Of a stretch of 64,000 nucleotides of DNA, positions 23,122 to 37,000 are shown piece by piece. Both the position numbers and the translations under genes were made by a program. The DNA is from Tigriopus japonicus (taxonomy: Eukaryota; Arthropoda; Copepoda; Harpacticoida; Harpacticidae). The stretch is taken from the NCBI GenBank assembly GCA_010645155.1, contig JAAGOF010000081.1:136002-200001 (forward strand), read 5' to 3'. The notes beneath the pieces were generated by a model, which worked only from the letters and a program-made list of their open reading frames with translations, was not told where the DNA came from and did no database searches. Within the stretch, counting starts at the first letter, position 1. The number at the start of each line of letters is the position of its first letter.

Positions 23122-24053
23122 GTGTTTTGATGACGCTTCTTTCCCATGAGCTTCTGTATCCAATGTTTTGTGGCTTCTTGCCTCATTCGCTCTTTTTACG
23201 CACTTTGCACCGCCCAATCCAGTTTGGGCAGAAATTCTTTTGTGTGTAGACAAGTCTCTTGTCTTCCATTTAAGGGATGCATTTTCTTGAGACGGATTAT
23301 TACATTAGCATTGATTTTGGAAGTCACAAATAAATAATTGCGGTACTTGACTGGACGATTACGGTCCTCCCAAAAAGGCAAGATTTGTGGCGTAACAATG
23401 CCATTTGAGTCGAATCTGCATCGAAATTGATAATCTACAATGAAACTGCCTTTGCTCAAAAAAGTTGCTATGAGTTTTATTGTCAATGTTCATGACATGC
23501 ATTTTTTAGTGCCCGAAAAAAATATTTATTTTGACAAACAAGTGAATATGAAACAACTTCTTACTGAATTCCATTTACATGCATTGGGGTTGAAGATATT
23601 AATTAACTACGGTAATGAGAAACAATTGGAAAGTAAGTTTACACATCATAAAATTCAAGGTAACAATAATGTATGATTCTGTTTCAATTTTTCCTATAGT
23701 TTTTTACATCCTATTAATGTCAGAATCTACTGTTAGTTTACATAATTCTTTAATTTTTTAGTTTGTCATGTTTCTTCTCAAAATCTAAAAGTAATGTAAA
23801 ACAATAAATATTACCTCCGATTTGCAACAATTTTAAAGGTTCCATGATTTGTGCACCGTTACGGAAACAGATGTTTTAAATCGTGTGCAAAAGTCACATT
23901 CGTAAGTTTTACGTATTTTGTTGGGAATTTGCGTTTTTTCATGATTAATGAAAACTATTTTTGGGAACGGGAATATTCTGAATAACTGCAGTTTTAGGTC
24001 AAATGAATTTGCTTTTATCTAGAAAATGAGTGGCGTGGACGATTGGGAAACGT

Positions 24054-24190
24054 TGTAAATAATATATAAATAAAATAATATAATAATGATAATGTTTATT
24101 GCGAGTCTTGGTCTTGTCATGGCGTATTTAAAAAAGTTTTTATTATATAAAGAAATATTTAAAAAAAAATATTTTTAATAGTATTATCAT
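24054..24190. repeat. AT-rich low-complexity tract
   Basis: Runs of AATAATATATAAATAAAATA and poly(A)/TATTT sequence are interrupted by a short unique segment. It is simple sequence with no coding capacity. Confidence 0.7.
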
Positions 24191-26514
24191 AAATATCACA
24201 CCCATCTCTTTATCTCTTTAATCTTTCAAACATGTTCATTCAGATGAAGAAATTGCTCAAAAAAACTACGCATGAAACAAAAAAGTAAAGCGACAGGAAA
24301 TCGTTTGCTCGTCACATCCTTATACCGCATTGTCTGAAGGAAGTTAGGAATACTTAAGAGCACAATGACATTTAGTCGCTCTCTATTCTCACCTTCAGTG
24401 GCAGCATTTTCTTGGGAGGATTTCTTGGACAAGTTTCAGTTTCAGTGCTCTCACATGACTTCCAAAGTTTCTTGGCACTTAAAGCACTCACTGGGACAAA
24501 CACTCAAATACAATAGCACAAGTTTGGATGCGTAAGATAAGGAATGCCGTGTAGTATATTGTTGAGAACAATCCGGGAGACTGACGAAAAAGACTCACAT
24601 GCACGTTTGCTCCTTTCTCTCTTGCTCTGGGTTTCATTCGTTCTGCGGTCTTTTCAATGCCCGGGGTTTCATGGCCCGATTCTCCAATGAGAAAGACGCT
24701 TGCCGAGCTAAAAGGTCGGATTGAACGGGTCCTTCGTCAACGATCTCGATTTCTTCAAGCCTCCAGAAAAAGGGCAAACTAGACTGAAGAGATTTTGTAT
24801 GACGGTAAAATGATTCGACGATTTCTTGGGTAGGAGTTTGAGGTAAGTGTTGGAATGTTCAGATACAGTACTTTAAGCTAATTGTTGATAATTTACTTAA
24901 AAGAGACCTAAGTGCTATGTTGATATTTAGGAAGGCAGACTCGGTCCTTGGTGCTATAGGAAAAGGAAAGAATAAGTTAAGTCGAAGATACACTGTGACC
25001 GTAAAGTTCTTAACCCTTGAGAAAGATGACATAGCTCTAAAATGGTGGTACCATTATCTATGATAGACCATATTTTCCTGGACGATTTGTAAGATAGTTT
25101 TGTTAATCAACACGTACCCATAGATCATTTTAGACCTTTATACAGCCTATGCTTGTCCCTACAGAGTATATGATGCTTCAATTCAACGAACAGCTGACTG
25201 GGAGGTCAATACATAAGATTGGGAGGCCACTGTATTATTACAGCTCACAAAATTGCACCCTGACACAAAGGTTTGACCTGTATTTGAACTTCTGTATATA
25301 ATAGAATGTGATCGACAAGTAAAACCGATATTTTGTGTAATGAAGCTCAGAGGTTGCAGTTTTTTCAATTTCACTGGTTGCGCTCAAAAGCTTCAAATGC
25401 TCAAATAATAATCACATTTGACTTTCATTCTGAATGATTGCGTGCTCATTTCCTTTTCACTCAGCATCATTTAAATATTATTAGTAAACACTTTTCAGTG
25501 TTTCTGGTAGCTTTAGGTTTGGAGGCAAAATTTACAGGTAAGATGATTTATAAACTTTTCAGTAAAGGAAGCTGAAAACGCCACATCTGGTGTATTTCTT
25601 CTTAAGGAGGCGTTAAGAATGGGAACATATTTTTGACCTTCATAACCTAATCAGGCTGCACCACAATTGTTGCATAACCTACCATGATCAATGCTAATCC
25701 AGTCTCTCCAAAAAATTGAAAGCAAAAGTACTTGTAATCAACATATAATATTCTTGTATGTCTTTTTATCACACAGTTTTGCAAAGAATCAATCACTTGC
25801 AAAAATACTCTGCCTATAAGTGTTTTTCTTCAATGGGTATTAATACCATTGAATCACAAACGTAGTGCATCACGAATGATTCTTAATTTGGTAGGAGACT
25901 TGAATTTGTGGCAACCCTGTACATAGGACGATCAAAGCTTTCCGCACATATGATTGCGACACAATTGGTCGTTTGTTGATGTCTTCATAACTGAATCAAT
26001 CTCATCTAACTAGAGGAAAAAGAGTTTGGTTTAGCTTTCGAGGTGTCATTTATAGGACATGAAAATCTTACATGTTGATTTTTCGTCAATCATTTCCTCA
26101 AGGTCTTAAGCCGAATCCTGGAAAATGAAAAACAACGTTTCCTTCTCCTCAAGGTGGAATATGCGATGCATAATTGGATAAATTTCGTTCCACTTTTTGT
26201 CATGTTATACTTGACATTTTTTCTCAAGTTGACAGAGACTAAAGTTGTTCCTACTTCCAAGATTTGAGGTCAAGTGATCGTTGTATAAACTGACCAACAT
26301 GAACAATTATTATGTTCAAGAGCTCTTTGATCGGAAGGAGGTCCCCGACAATCATGTTGAAATATTGGCTTATTTCAGCTGAGTTCGATTTGTTTGAGCC
26401 AGCCGAAGAAAATGAAAAATACGTACTAAAAGGTACCTTCTCCGCGTCTTGTTATTTTATATCAATTGTGGCAATTTTGAGCCCAGTATTATGTCTTCAG
26501 TTCTAACGTGCTTC

Positions 26515-26650
26515 GAGTATTCGAGTTGGCAGTGCTGCCATTTTTGTCTCGGAGTTTAGGTCTCTTACCTTTCGAAAGACTGTCTTTTATAAGCTTTCTG
26601 ACCTAGAAACCTTGAGCCAAAATGGCAACACTAAGTCCAAAATCGAACCA
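26515..26650 (-). mobile_element. MITE, GATGTGTTTCGAGTTGG family, diverged inverted copy
   Basis: CGAGTTGGCAGTGCTGCCAT, then AGTTTAGGTCTCTTACC, then GAGCCAAAATGGCAACACT, read as the reverse complement of the middle and left portions of the copies at 22818 and 30584. The ends are lost. Confidence 0.55.
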
Positions 26651-27647
26651 AAATCATGTGAGCAGTTTTCAGTTTGTTGTAAATTATTTCAAGCATTAAT
26701 AGTTACATCGTCACCAGGGATTTTGATTGAATAAAAAAGTAGCATTTTCCAAGTTTGTTTAAGAACTGTAGATTAAACTGGAAACAAAAATAGGTTTGGT
26801 CAGCAGCAACAATAGTCAAATGTTAAAAGGCTTTTTACGCTGAACGGGTCTCTTAATAAGGGGAAAAAGTAATGTTACATTAAGAAATATTCTTTTAATG
26901 ACTATTCTTAGATCCAGATATGAATGTGTTCACGAAAACAATACATTCATGATACTAATTTTTGAGGCAAAGGATCTGAAGCGCTGATCCAATCTTTATG
27001 TCATGATTAGAGCGAGGATCATTAAGCCTTTATTTAAAGTTATATTTCTTTTAGAGATTCAATTTAGAGAAAAAACTCTCCTCTGTTTTCTTGACCAAAA
27101 ACTTTTTTGTAGTTTGAATCTGACCCAAGAAAAGGTTTACAAAAAAATCAAATGGAAAAAGGGAAAGAACGAGCAATTTCAAATTTGATAACTTTCTTCC
27201 TCAAAAGTCAAAATCATAGTATATTCTGTCCAACAAATACTTAGGAGAGAGGGATGAAAATCTAAAATATCTAGCCTCAAAATATTACTTAATTTTTGGG
27301 TCTGGGTTGTTCATAGTTCTAGTAAATATAGGTGCCAAGAAAAGATTTTTTCATTGCCAACGACTCAGATAAAGGCATGATCAGGATGTTTTATAAGAAT
27401 AATGTTTTGAAAAAAAACCTCTAAATGGTCTGAAATTTGCAGGCTGGGTTTTTATGTCGCACCCTGTAGAGGAAGAGGATCAAGACAGCCTTGAAACAAA
27501 TGAAGATATATAGAAATTTGATTTGACAAGTGGCTCTTTCAGATTTACTTTATGATTCGTCTTCTTTTTATGAGCATGACAACCATCTTGTACGTGAGGT
27601 ATTTAGACATACGTACTAAAATAATGTCTAGACTTCGTAGTCTCATC

Positions 27648-28110
27648 TAGAGCACTATAATGAAAGAGTACGGTCATTAAGTGCGCCATCTAATGGATTT
27701 CATGCGGCAACAGCTCGCATTTCCAATAATACACATATTTTTGAAGATTGCAAAGGTCACACATCAGTTTTGGACAAACTAAAGTGCCTTACATGTTGGC
27801 TGAGTATTTTTAATGGACCTGTGGTGGTTTTTGGTTGAAATTATTGGTAAAATCCCTTTCAAATTGGCATGGAAATCTGACTGCTGAAAAGGTAAATCAG
27901 GCATGATCTATGCCAAAATTCATCCAAAAACACTTAAATTTATATTTGTGGTTCTGCCATAAACATTTTAGGCACTTTAGTTTGTCCAAACTGGTGAATG
28001 ACCGTTGCAATCTTCAAAAATATGTCTATCATGGGAACCGCGAGCTGTTGCCACATGAAATTCACTAGATGACGCACTTTATGATCATATTCTTTCATAA
28101 TAGTGCTCTA
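27648..28110. mobile_element. hAT-like MITE with arms of about 105 bp, TAGAGCACTATAATG family, copy 1
   Basis: The termini TAGAGCACTATAATGAAAGA and TCTTTCATAATAGTGCTCTA form an inverted pair that continues for about 105 bp, to GATTGCAA and TTGCAATC. A perfect 8-bp duplication, GTCTCATC, flanks it (27640-27647 and 28111-28118). The arms contain GCGCCATCTAATGGATTTCA and GGCAACAGCTCGC. The 8-bp duplication and TAGAG terminus fit hAT. The 463-bp element has no transposase. Confidence 0.88.
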
Positions 28111-28118
28111 GTCTCATC

Positions 28119-30583
28119 GGTCTTTTCACTTTGTTTTTGTACGACACACAGTTCTTCTCCTTGTTCAAACCCATAGTTTGATCTACGATTTGGAGTTTTG
28201 TAAGCGATTAACAATTTATTTTTCTTTTATATTGAGGTGTTGACTCAAATATCAAATCCATTAAAGAAGTGCTTGACCCCAAATATGAAACACTTTTCCG
28301 CACTTGACATAATGACCCTTTTGAGATCGATTTCAAAGAATTCATTTTCCGGGAGTTTAAGTCTTTAACTCAAAAGTACGAAACATGAAGAAGCCCTCTT
28401 TAAGTGGATTTTTCTAAAATGTTTCAATGGGTTCATGATTGGAACTGAAGCTATTTGAACTTTATTGAAACATCAAATGAAACCCAAAATGCGCCACATT
28501 TTCAGCTTGGAACAATCACCGCACAATTGGGATTGTTGAGATTATTCAGTCATTTCGGATTAGAAGACCTTGCCAAGTTTATGGCTTGTCATCAAGGTCA
28601 CTTTTACAAAGCTTAAGCTTAACCATCGTTGTGCCAAAGTTCATCCAATAACATCCAACTCATTTCGTCAGTGTGGGTAATAAATCCCGATTTAATGCAT
28701 AGTAGTAGCACCATTTGAAACGTGTTCTGTGCTCGTTGCAAGAGTCGTTCATTTGAACTTGGTGGTTTTAGTTTAATGCAATTCGTGCGACATTGTTTCT
28801 TACTCCTAACATTAATCAAATTGGAGGAACATGCATCTGAGAAATGACGACGAAAGCTTATTGCGCAATAAAGACAGAAACGAGTGCAGTTTGTCCCAAA
28901 ATATGAAACTCAAAATAGAATAATATTATTCAGACCCTGTTATTGATTGATGATTTTTGCTGATTGGTGAAGGCATTTTACTAGTAAGTTCCTTTGAGAT
29001 TACTCAAGGTACGTTAGGGGTCCTTTGTAAAACAGTAAATTGAAAAAAAATGTTATTTTTTGTTAATTGAATATTGTATAATTTCCTTCATGTATGAAAT
29101 AATTCAATTAATTGTCTTTGTCACTGTTAAATGTGCCTTCTTCGTCCTCACTATCCTCCAGAGATTCGTTCTTGATCGATTTAGGGTCGCACTTTTCGAT
29201 GACAGTATTTTCTTTGAAAATGATTTTTTGTTATTTTGTTCATTAATTCATGAGAACTAGTCATAACTATATATTACTTAAACGCCAAGGCATCTCCCAA
29301 CCACACCGAAGAATACATTTGTTTCATAACTTGTACAAAATCCAAAAAGTTTTTTTATCAGCGAGTTCTTTACGAAGCCTCATTATTGTTTGGAGACTCC
29401 TCGTATATCAAAAACAAATGACAAATTGTTAGTCAACTAACTTTCGCCGAAAATAGCATTTCCACGCCTTATTGACCCTTCAATAGTAGGATTTCCCATG
29501 GGAGTCGACGAGAACAAACTTTCAATGTTATTGCTCCCTTTGGTCTCAGTCTGAAGTACAGTATGGACAGTACGCACGTATGTTGAGGCCCATTGGTTAA
29601 TTCCCAACTTGTCGGAGGGTCTAATAGAACGATGTGCCGTCCTAAATTACATTCGTTCTCCAATATGCAAATGAATGAGTCATTGGTGGACATGGGAAAT
29701 AGACCACTGAGGTCGTTCCATGACCATTTGGACGCATTTGGTCTCTATTGTCTACAAGAAACGACATGCACGTTATAAGACTTGTGCCTTACACCTTAGT
29801 TACCTATTTGATAAGCAATTAGTTGGATGATCAAGTGTACTATGAGTTTTTAGTTGGCGACTGTGCTTTGCTAAGAGCCGTAATCTTTACCCCCTATGAA
29901 CGACGTCATTTGTATATTCAAGTATTGTTTATTCTCTTAAGATTACTCTTATGATAGTATAACAAGGGCAAAATCCTCATTTGTCTTCTCAGAGAATTCG
30001 AAGCGTGACAGCTAAGACCTCTCGGTAAGTTGAACAATCATTGGAAAAGCAATTACTGTCCACCCGTTTCCACATGGCCTCGAATTGAGTGCCAACAACC
30101 ATTTTTTCATACAATGAACCGAGAAAAATATCAGCGGAGACCTTGCTTTGCTAGACCCACTTTGCGCTGATTTCCAACATGGTTGCCAGGACATAATTCT
30201 TGATGCCACTTTTAGGCCTCATGTCAACTCAGTTTCTTCAAAGGCTATCATTTTTTCGAAAAGGATCATTTCTCAAAAATGGGTACCATTTAAGCTAAAT
30301 GAAGCCACTCAAAAGAAGATAATCGTCAAAGAAAAGGACTTAAGAGTTTGTAAAATACTAGCATTGTATATCTCGCCCTGGCAACCGTGATGGAAATCAA
30401 CGTTAGATGGGTCTGGCGACGCAAGATCTTTACTTACTAATGTTTTTCTCGGTTCATTTATTCAACACGTTGAATCGTTGCTCAAAAAAGGTCCAATGCT
30501 CTCATGGGCTGTTTCAAAAATTACCCTTTTCCGTCTCACTAATTCAAGGATAACCGTAGTCAGGATCACTTTTTTGTACTATT
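28119..30583. other. Non-coding stretch
   Basis: The small open frames at 28619, 29060, 29469, 30012 and 30148 show no recognisable domain, and no repeat partner was seen. Confidence 0.4.
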
Positions 30584-30892
30584 TAGTACTGATGTGTTTC
30601 GAGTTGGAATTTCGGGAGAGTTTTGCCATTTTGGTTTTTAGGGTCAAAAATCTGACCACAACTAAACCATCAACAGGTTAGAGACCTTATCTACCAGAAA
30701 ATATGGCAGCACTGCCAACTCGAAATCCATTTTTATACCTTTCCATGGAACTCGAAATCGAACTAGTTCGAGTGCTGGCAAATTAGTCCATGTTTAGGTC
30801 TTTTCAAAAATTTCTATACAACCTGCCGTTTATAACAGCGATAAACTTCCGAGTCAAAACTGGCAGCACTCCTGGTTCGAAACACATCACTA
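30584..30892 (+). mobile_element. MITE, GATGTGTTTCGAGTTGG family, copy 2
   Basis: It is nearly collinear with 22818-23121, starting TAGTACTGATGTGTTTCGAG and ending GGTTCGAAACACATCACTA. The target duplication is not clear in this copy. It ends 143 bp before the start codon of the secreted VCBS-type gene, so it sits in that gene's proximal promoter or 5' leader. Confidence 0.75.
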
Positions 30893-31035
30893 TTATTCAG
30901 GTCCAATCAGAACACAGGAAATTGGACGGAACAATGTTTTTGGTCGTACAAACCTCTCATTTTTGTACAATAATAAGCCCCAATGTGTCTGCTTCATCTT
31001 CATGGCTAATATCGATTATTTTACCATAGACAAAA

Positions 31036-34000
31036 ATGGCGTTCGCTTCACGTGCTTTTGCTATTGCCTTATTGGCTTGTGTGGCCTCTGTCCATTGTCA
31101 AAATGACCCATGGCTTCCTAGGGAATTGGGAAGGTTTAAATTGCCTCATGCTGGATTCGTGGAGGTCTACCAGAATTCCGACGAGGACGGAGAGTACATG
31201 GATAGACTCACCCTCTACATCACGACCTTCAATGCAGGTTTGAAATTGTCATTTATCGTTGTCGACAATTGTTTGTCTGGAATTTGCCCTCGATATTGGC
31301 AAAGCAATCGAAGTAAAATTGAAAGACTTGCAGAGCTCTACAGAGAGAGATGATAATTGATCATGCCTGCAGCTGTTTGTTGTGTAAATTAAAAAAAAAG
31401 ATCATTTTCAGTGTGGCTGAAAATTACGTAATACCTTAGTAGTGAAATACTTATTTAATATCCTTTACAATAGCGAAAAAAAATCCTATCATGGAAGGTC
31501 TAAGTTTACGTGGGTTTTATGTTTTCACAATTGTCTAACAAATATTTAAAATTACATGCTTTGGAGTCATAGATGTCAACTTTTGAAATGAATACCTGCT
31601 GTCACGATATAAAAGTTAATACGATTCTAGGTAGGGAGACATTTTTATGAAAATCTTCAAACCATTGATCAATTTGAGTAATCATAGTTATATTGCTATA
31701 TTCTTTGATGTACAAGTGATAGGCAGGAAGGTTCTTGCTCCTCCAAAAAGACGACTCATTTCTATTTTTCTTAGAGAAGGTAGAATAGTTCAACTTTGTG
31801 CAAAAAATATTTTTTCTATTTTTGTCATAAAGGTCAATCACCTTCCCAAAAACGTGAATATATGCTCCTCTTTGAATATAATATGAAGTGTTTCTCTTTT
31901 AATGACTCTAAACAGATTTTTACACCAATGTTTTAGCGCAGTTTATAGATGAACAGAGGAATCCTTTTTTAGACCACACCTTGCATTTTCAATATCATCC
32001 TAAATCAGAACTGGGATTAGATTCAGTAAAATTTCAAAAAACGCCTCATGCCATTGTTCTGAATAATTGTCAAGAAAAAGGTCCAGAAAAGATCGGAACA
32101 TAAATACCGCATGAGTTCTGAAGAAGAAAACTTTAGATACAATCCGAAGATTTTGCAACATCAGGACAAGATTTATCCAATGGCAAACTGTCTAGATCCC
32201 AAATCTTGCTTGGCAATTGACAAATGGCCACGATACTTTTCGTGTTCGAAAACAATGGGCAATGCCCACGGTCTCACCCTTGTCTAAATTGGTGTTATAT
32301 CTTAGCCTAGTGCGTAGACAAAAAAAATCTTGATTAGAAGAAACAGGTGCCAAGAAACTGAATTTGCCTTGAACTTTCTGGAAATGGAGTAATTTTTTGC
32401 CACAAGGAAATGAAATCAGGAATTTAAAGGGGGACAATTAAGCTTCGGGAAAGCTTTATCTATGAAGGCAAATAAAAATGGCCAACTCTCCATTTGATTG
32501 AATTTGTTTACAAAGGTGCTAGAATCTTGATACTTTTCCCACTACCCTATTTTGATTGCATCGAGATTTTCTCTGTATTGCAATAGCTGCGGTTGCAAGA
32601 ACGGGATTTGAATAAATCAACTCTGGATCAGAAATGTTGTCGTTGATTGGGAAAAAGAAACCTTGATTCGGTGGCTAGAAAATGTCCTCCAAGAAAGTTT
32701 TCTTGCACAGTTTGTTCTTCCACTTCCCATTTCCTAACCAAAAGATAAAGCTGTGGGAACTCTAGCTGACACATTGGCCTCAAGTTGGTAAAAGAATGCA
32801 TAACTTCATTGATGCACCCTTTCATGTGGCACTCGACTTATTGGAGGACAGCTCACATGGGACCCTCAATGCAAAATATGAGGACATTAAGCCGATCCCA
32901 AATGTAAAGCAAGCTTCTCAGTTGCCCTGTTTTGAGAACAGCCGCAATTTTTGGAACACGAGAGGTGATTTTGTGCCCGATGGAGAAAGTTTTCAAGCTT
33001 GAGAGGCTTTTTGGAACGAATGTTGCTTGTCCCGAAAACTTGGAAAGAGTTGTAATGGATCAAATGTAAGATAAGAAATGTTTCCTCAGGCAGATGGCGC
33101 CACCAACTTTTGTGGTCATTTGTCAGGGTGATTGAACAAAGTTTGTCACAGCCAATGAAACATAGGATACTCGAATTGATATAAAGTTGGTTTGTTAAAA
33201 CAGCTTAAACAATAGTGATTTACCACGAAATAATATTATTATATGGTTTTTGCAAGGTTTGTGACAACACAATAAAAGTAGTTTTAGACTCAAATCAAGA
33301 ATTTTAAAAATTGGTTCGAAACAATACGTGAATTTCCAAATACTTTCCCATGTTAAAAACAAGGCGTGATGGTTCTTTCTAAGAAGCAAGTTTTGGGATT
33401 TTACTTCTTCTATTGAATGCATCGAGATTTATTCATTCCCCTTCCGGTTTTGTTGAATCAAAGAATAAGAGAGTAACACCATAAAGAATGAATTTTCAAT
33501 AGTGACTTTCATCGCCGTTAGAAAATGGAAAATATTTACGTTATTCAAAAGAAAACCTTTTCAAATAGCGAAAAACATGCGAACACTTTGGCAAAACAAC
33601 ACATTTTTAATTCACTAACTGAATCCGTTCACAAAAATACTTATTGAACAAAAGAGCAAAGCAAAAATCGGTCATGGTGATTCTTCACAATAAAACAGCC
33701 TAACTGTTTAACAAATGCGTGCCTAAAACACCTGTTTGAAGACATTCGCACAACGATTTGAACTCTTTTACACATGAGCTCTCCGACCCTTTTCAAAAGT
33801 TTTATAGAATGAATCGTTTTTCATTCCGTAAAAAGAATGAAATTGCTAATCAAGCTCAACTTGATGCGGGTTCGAAACTGCCAAAGCAATTTTAAAAAAG
33901 CTCGCCGGAAGAACCTGACTGTGGCTTGAAAATACAATCTAAATTTGTTCTTTTCCAAGTTCAAATAAGGGGATACCCTTCAAACCTTTTTTGCCAAGTG

Positions 34001-37000
34001 ATCGAAATCCCATCAATACAAAATTTGTTTGGGTGTTTGTACTGTAGTTCCATAAGGCCTTCAAATATCTGCATTCCAGAATTTGGATAGTGGATTTGAG
34101 AAAACAAATGAATTTGTAGTGTAGGAATGGGCTAAGGCAAAAAATGTCCCTGGTGGTTATAGAGCATCACTTCCACCTTAGAGTACTGTACGTAATTGAA
34201 AGAGGGCGCCCTAATTAGTGTCTCCAGTTTATTCTTAGTAGTTCCAAAGGGAAAATTAATGAAAGGAGTGAATGACATCAATAAGGCTATTTTTATTTTG
34301 TCCATTTATAAATTGGTATGGACTTCAGAAAATAACAATGCATTTTCTGTCAAAATGAAAATTGAATGAATGAGATAAAACAGGTTTGAAGAAAAAAAAT
34401 GAAATTTGATTTTGACAAATAAATTGTGTTATTCTTACAAGGTGCACAGGTGTGTCAATCATTATTTATCTCCTTGAATTGTAAGTTCAATCACAAGACC
34501 ACAAGGTCAAAATTTATGGGTTAGTGAAACTTGGACCAGACTGCGAATACTAGAGCACCATAATAAAAGAGTTTGGTCATGAAAGGCGCCATCTAGTGCA
34601 TTTATTTTGGTAACAGCGCGCACATCCCATGATTCCAATGAATTAGAAGATATAATACACCATCATACATCACATTTGAACAAACTGACAAGCCTCAAAT
34701 ATTGATGGAGAGACTCCAAATGGAGCTTTAAGTCTTTTCAGCTGAGTTTTGGCATGGATCATACCTAAAATTGATTTTCTATTGTCAAGCTTTACATGTC
34801 ATATAGGTACATATTTTGCTTACTAATCCAACCAAAAACCAACACACATCTAATATAATTACATAATCAACCTTTAAGTTACTTCGCTATTTTGAAATAT
34901 ATGTGTATCATGGGAAGTGTCCTGTTGCCCCCATGAAATTTCCTGGATGCTGCACTTCATGACCGTACCCTTTTATTATAGTGCCCTAGCACATCCACAA
35001 AGTGGATGATTTCCACATCTTCTCGTAAGACCTTAAAACAAGAGGGCCAAGTGTTTCATTTTGCACCTCCTCAGGTCAAAGCAAAAATCTATTTGAGTCA
35101 TTATTGAGTCGAGATAGGTTGGAAGACAAATTCTCTCATACACAGACAAACTCAAACAAATGAGTACACATTCTGATTACTGTAATACAAACCGCCAAAA
35201 AATCTGTCCAGTTAAGTGTTCAATTGTGGAGTCGTCTATTAAATTGGCAAATTGATCAATCGAGAACAAAGCGGATGACGTTGTTCATGACTGAACTCTT
35301 AAAGTTACAAATCAATAATCCAACCCTTTTTGCCAAATTGTGTCATTGATGGACCCATCATCAAATTTATCAAGATTGCAAATCAGAAAAACATGCCGAT
35401 TGTAGCTATTGTATTGTATTGATAGGTTTAAGCTTATGAAGGCTTTTTGTTTTAAATGCGGGTAGTGATCATTGAAAAGATAAGGTGCTAACGAATATGT
35501 TGGGTGGCGAAAGAGCATGACAAAGGAATGGATGTTTTTTTTAAACAAGCCAATTGATGAGAGATCGCGGATTTCTGGGGGAAGGTCATTTCACAATTTT
35601 TTGGAGTGCTCGAGGAAGGATATTTCCGAAACCAGGCTGAAACGAATTTCCTGTCTTGTGGCACTTCTTGTTGTTCTTTGGCCGGGTTGTGGGGCCGTGG
35701 GTAGCATAAGGTCATGTAAAGGATGGTCCCGTAAATTCACTGCCTTCCAAGTTTCCAATAGAAAATATATTCGTATTCATACTATGTATTCGAATTCAGT
35801 TTAGGACTGATATTTTTCCACCATTCAGATGCCAAAGTTCGCCAAGAAAATGTCCGAAATTTGGTTTGTTGCTTTTGAAAAGACAAGCGGACGTCTCGTT
35901 CTCGTCTACGTATAAACGAAGTTTGTAGATAATGTGGTTCCATTTAGAATGAATAGATTTTATGAGGAGGCCGGAAATCAGAAGATTCTCGGATACGAAC
36001 GAAGATTCACCATTGTGAATGTGGCTTTCAAACTCTCGTATAATTTCAGCTGCCCTTTTCATCGAAGACCCCGTGTTTAAACTTCATGCTCCCGGAAAAT
36101 ATATGAATTACATTGACCAATGGAATGAGATCATGCAGCAAATGGGTGGAGAAGATGCCAGTACAGCCCTTTGGCCCAATTACCCTGTCAGGCTTCCCAA
36201 AGAGGTGAGTCATTCTGTTTCAAAATACGATCTTGTTGGATCTTCTGAAATGTCCCGACGTTATTGAGGCCCTAAGCTTGAGAATATAAGTTTATTGTGG
36301 TGATGCAGGCTCTGGAATCACGACATCAAAGGTAAATTTGGAAGGGTTTGCCAGAGTTGTTTCAAAAGGAAAGGGCTGAATCAGAGCTGGAAAGGATTCA
36401 TAACTAAAACATAAAGTGGAGATGGAAATGGAAGTTTGCCTTCGGTTTGGGGTTTCACAGTTTCAGCCTTATTGACAGTGAAAATATTTCCCAGCCAATT
36501 TCGTCAGGAGGTAGAGGACTCAGCCAACCCACGTTGAGCATACCTGATCATATCTTTGATGCAATAAATTTGCAAGTCATTTATTCAAAGGCAAAAACAT
36601 TCCTCCGTCAAAGCCAGTAGTTATCACAGGGTTAGGACAGACGCGACGTACCATTCCAACTCTGCCCATGATTTTGTACAACGATTCTGAGCTAAATCTA
36701 GGCAGACTTTTCTCATCCAACAATCTTCCCTGAAGCCCTGTCATAATGCGCAAACTTATCTTTAGTCATATTTATAGTGTACATAGTGTGGCAATAATCC
36801 TCTGAAATCTTGACAAAGCTTGTGTTCATCAACTGGTGTCCACCAAAACACACATTATGTCAGATCTATGGATGTCTATGGTAGATGCATGTAAATCCAA
36901 GAGAAAAGGCTAAAAGCTCTTTTTCTTACAAGTTGAACATACGAAGTGGCATTTCATACTTTATTGCAAATGTGAAAAACATAATCTCTTTTGGACAGGC

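Larger units (their letters stand above)
17961..31035. other. 13-kb gene-poor, repeat-rich region
   Basis: Apart from the repeats listed separately, I find no gene. The segment 24600-24790 is less AT-rich and on the minus strand ends in CAT|GTGAGTC, a donor-like site. It could be a 5' exon of the receptor gene, but no frame supports this. The minus-strand frame at 17961-18161 just upstream of the receptor exon contains several Cys residues and could be ectodomain, but its splice sites do not resolve. The left part is probably more receptor intron or 5' region. Confidence 0.35.
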
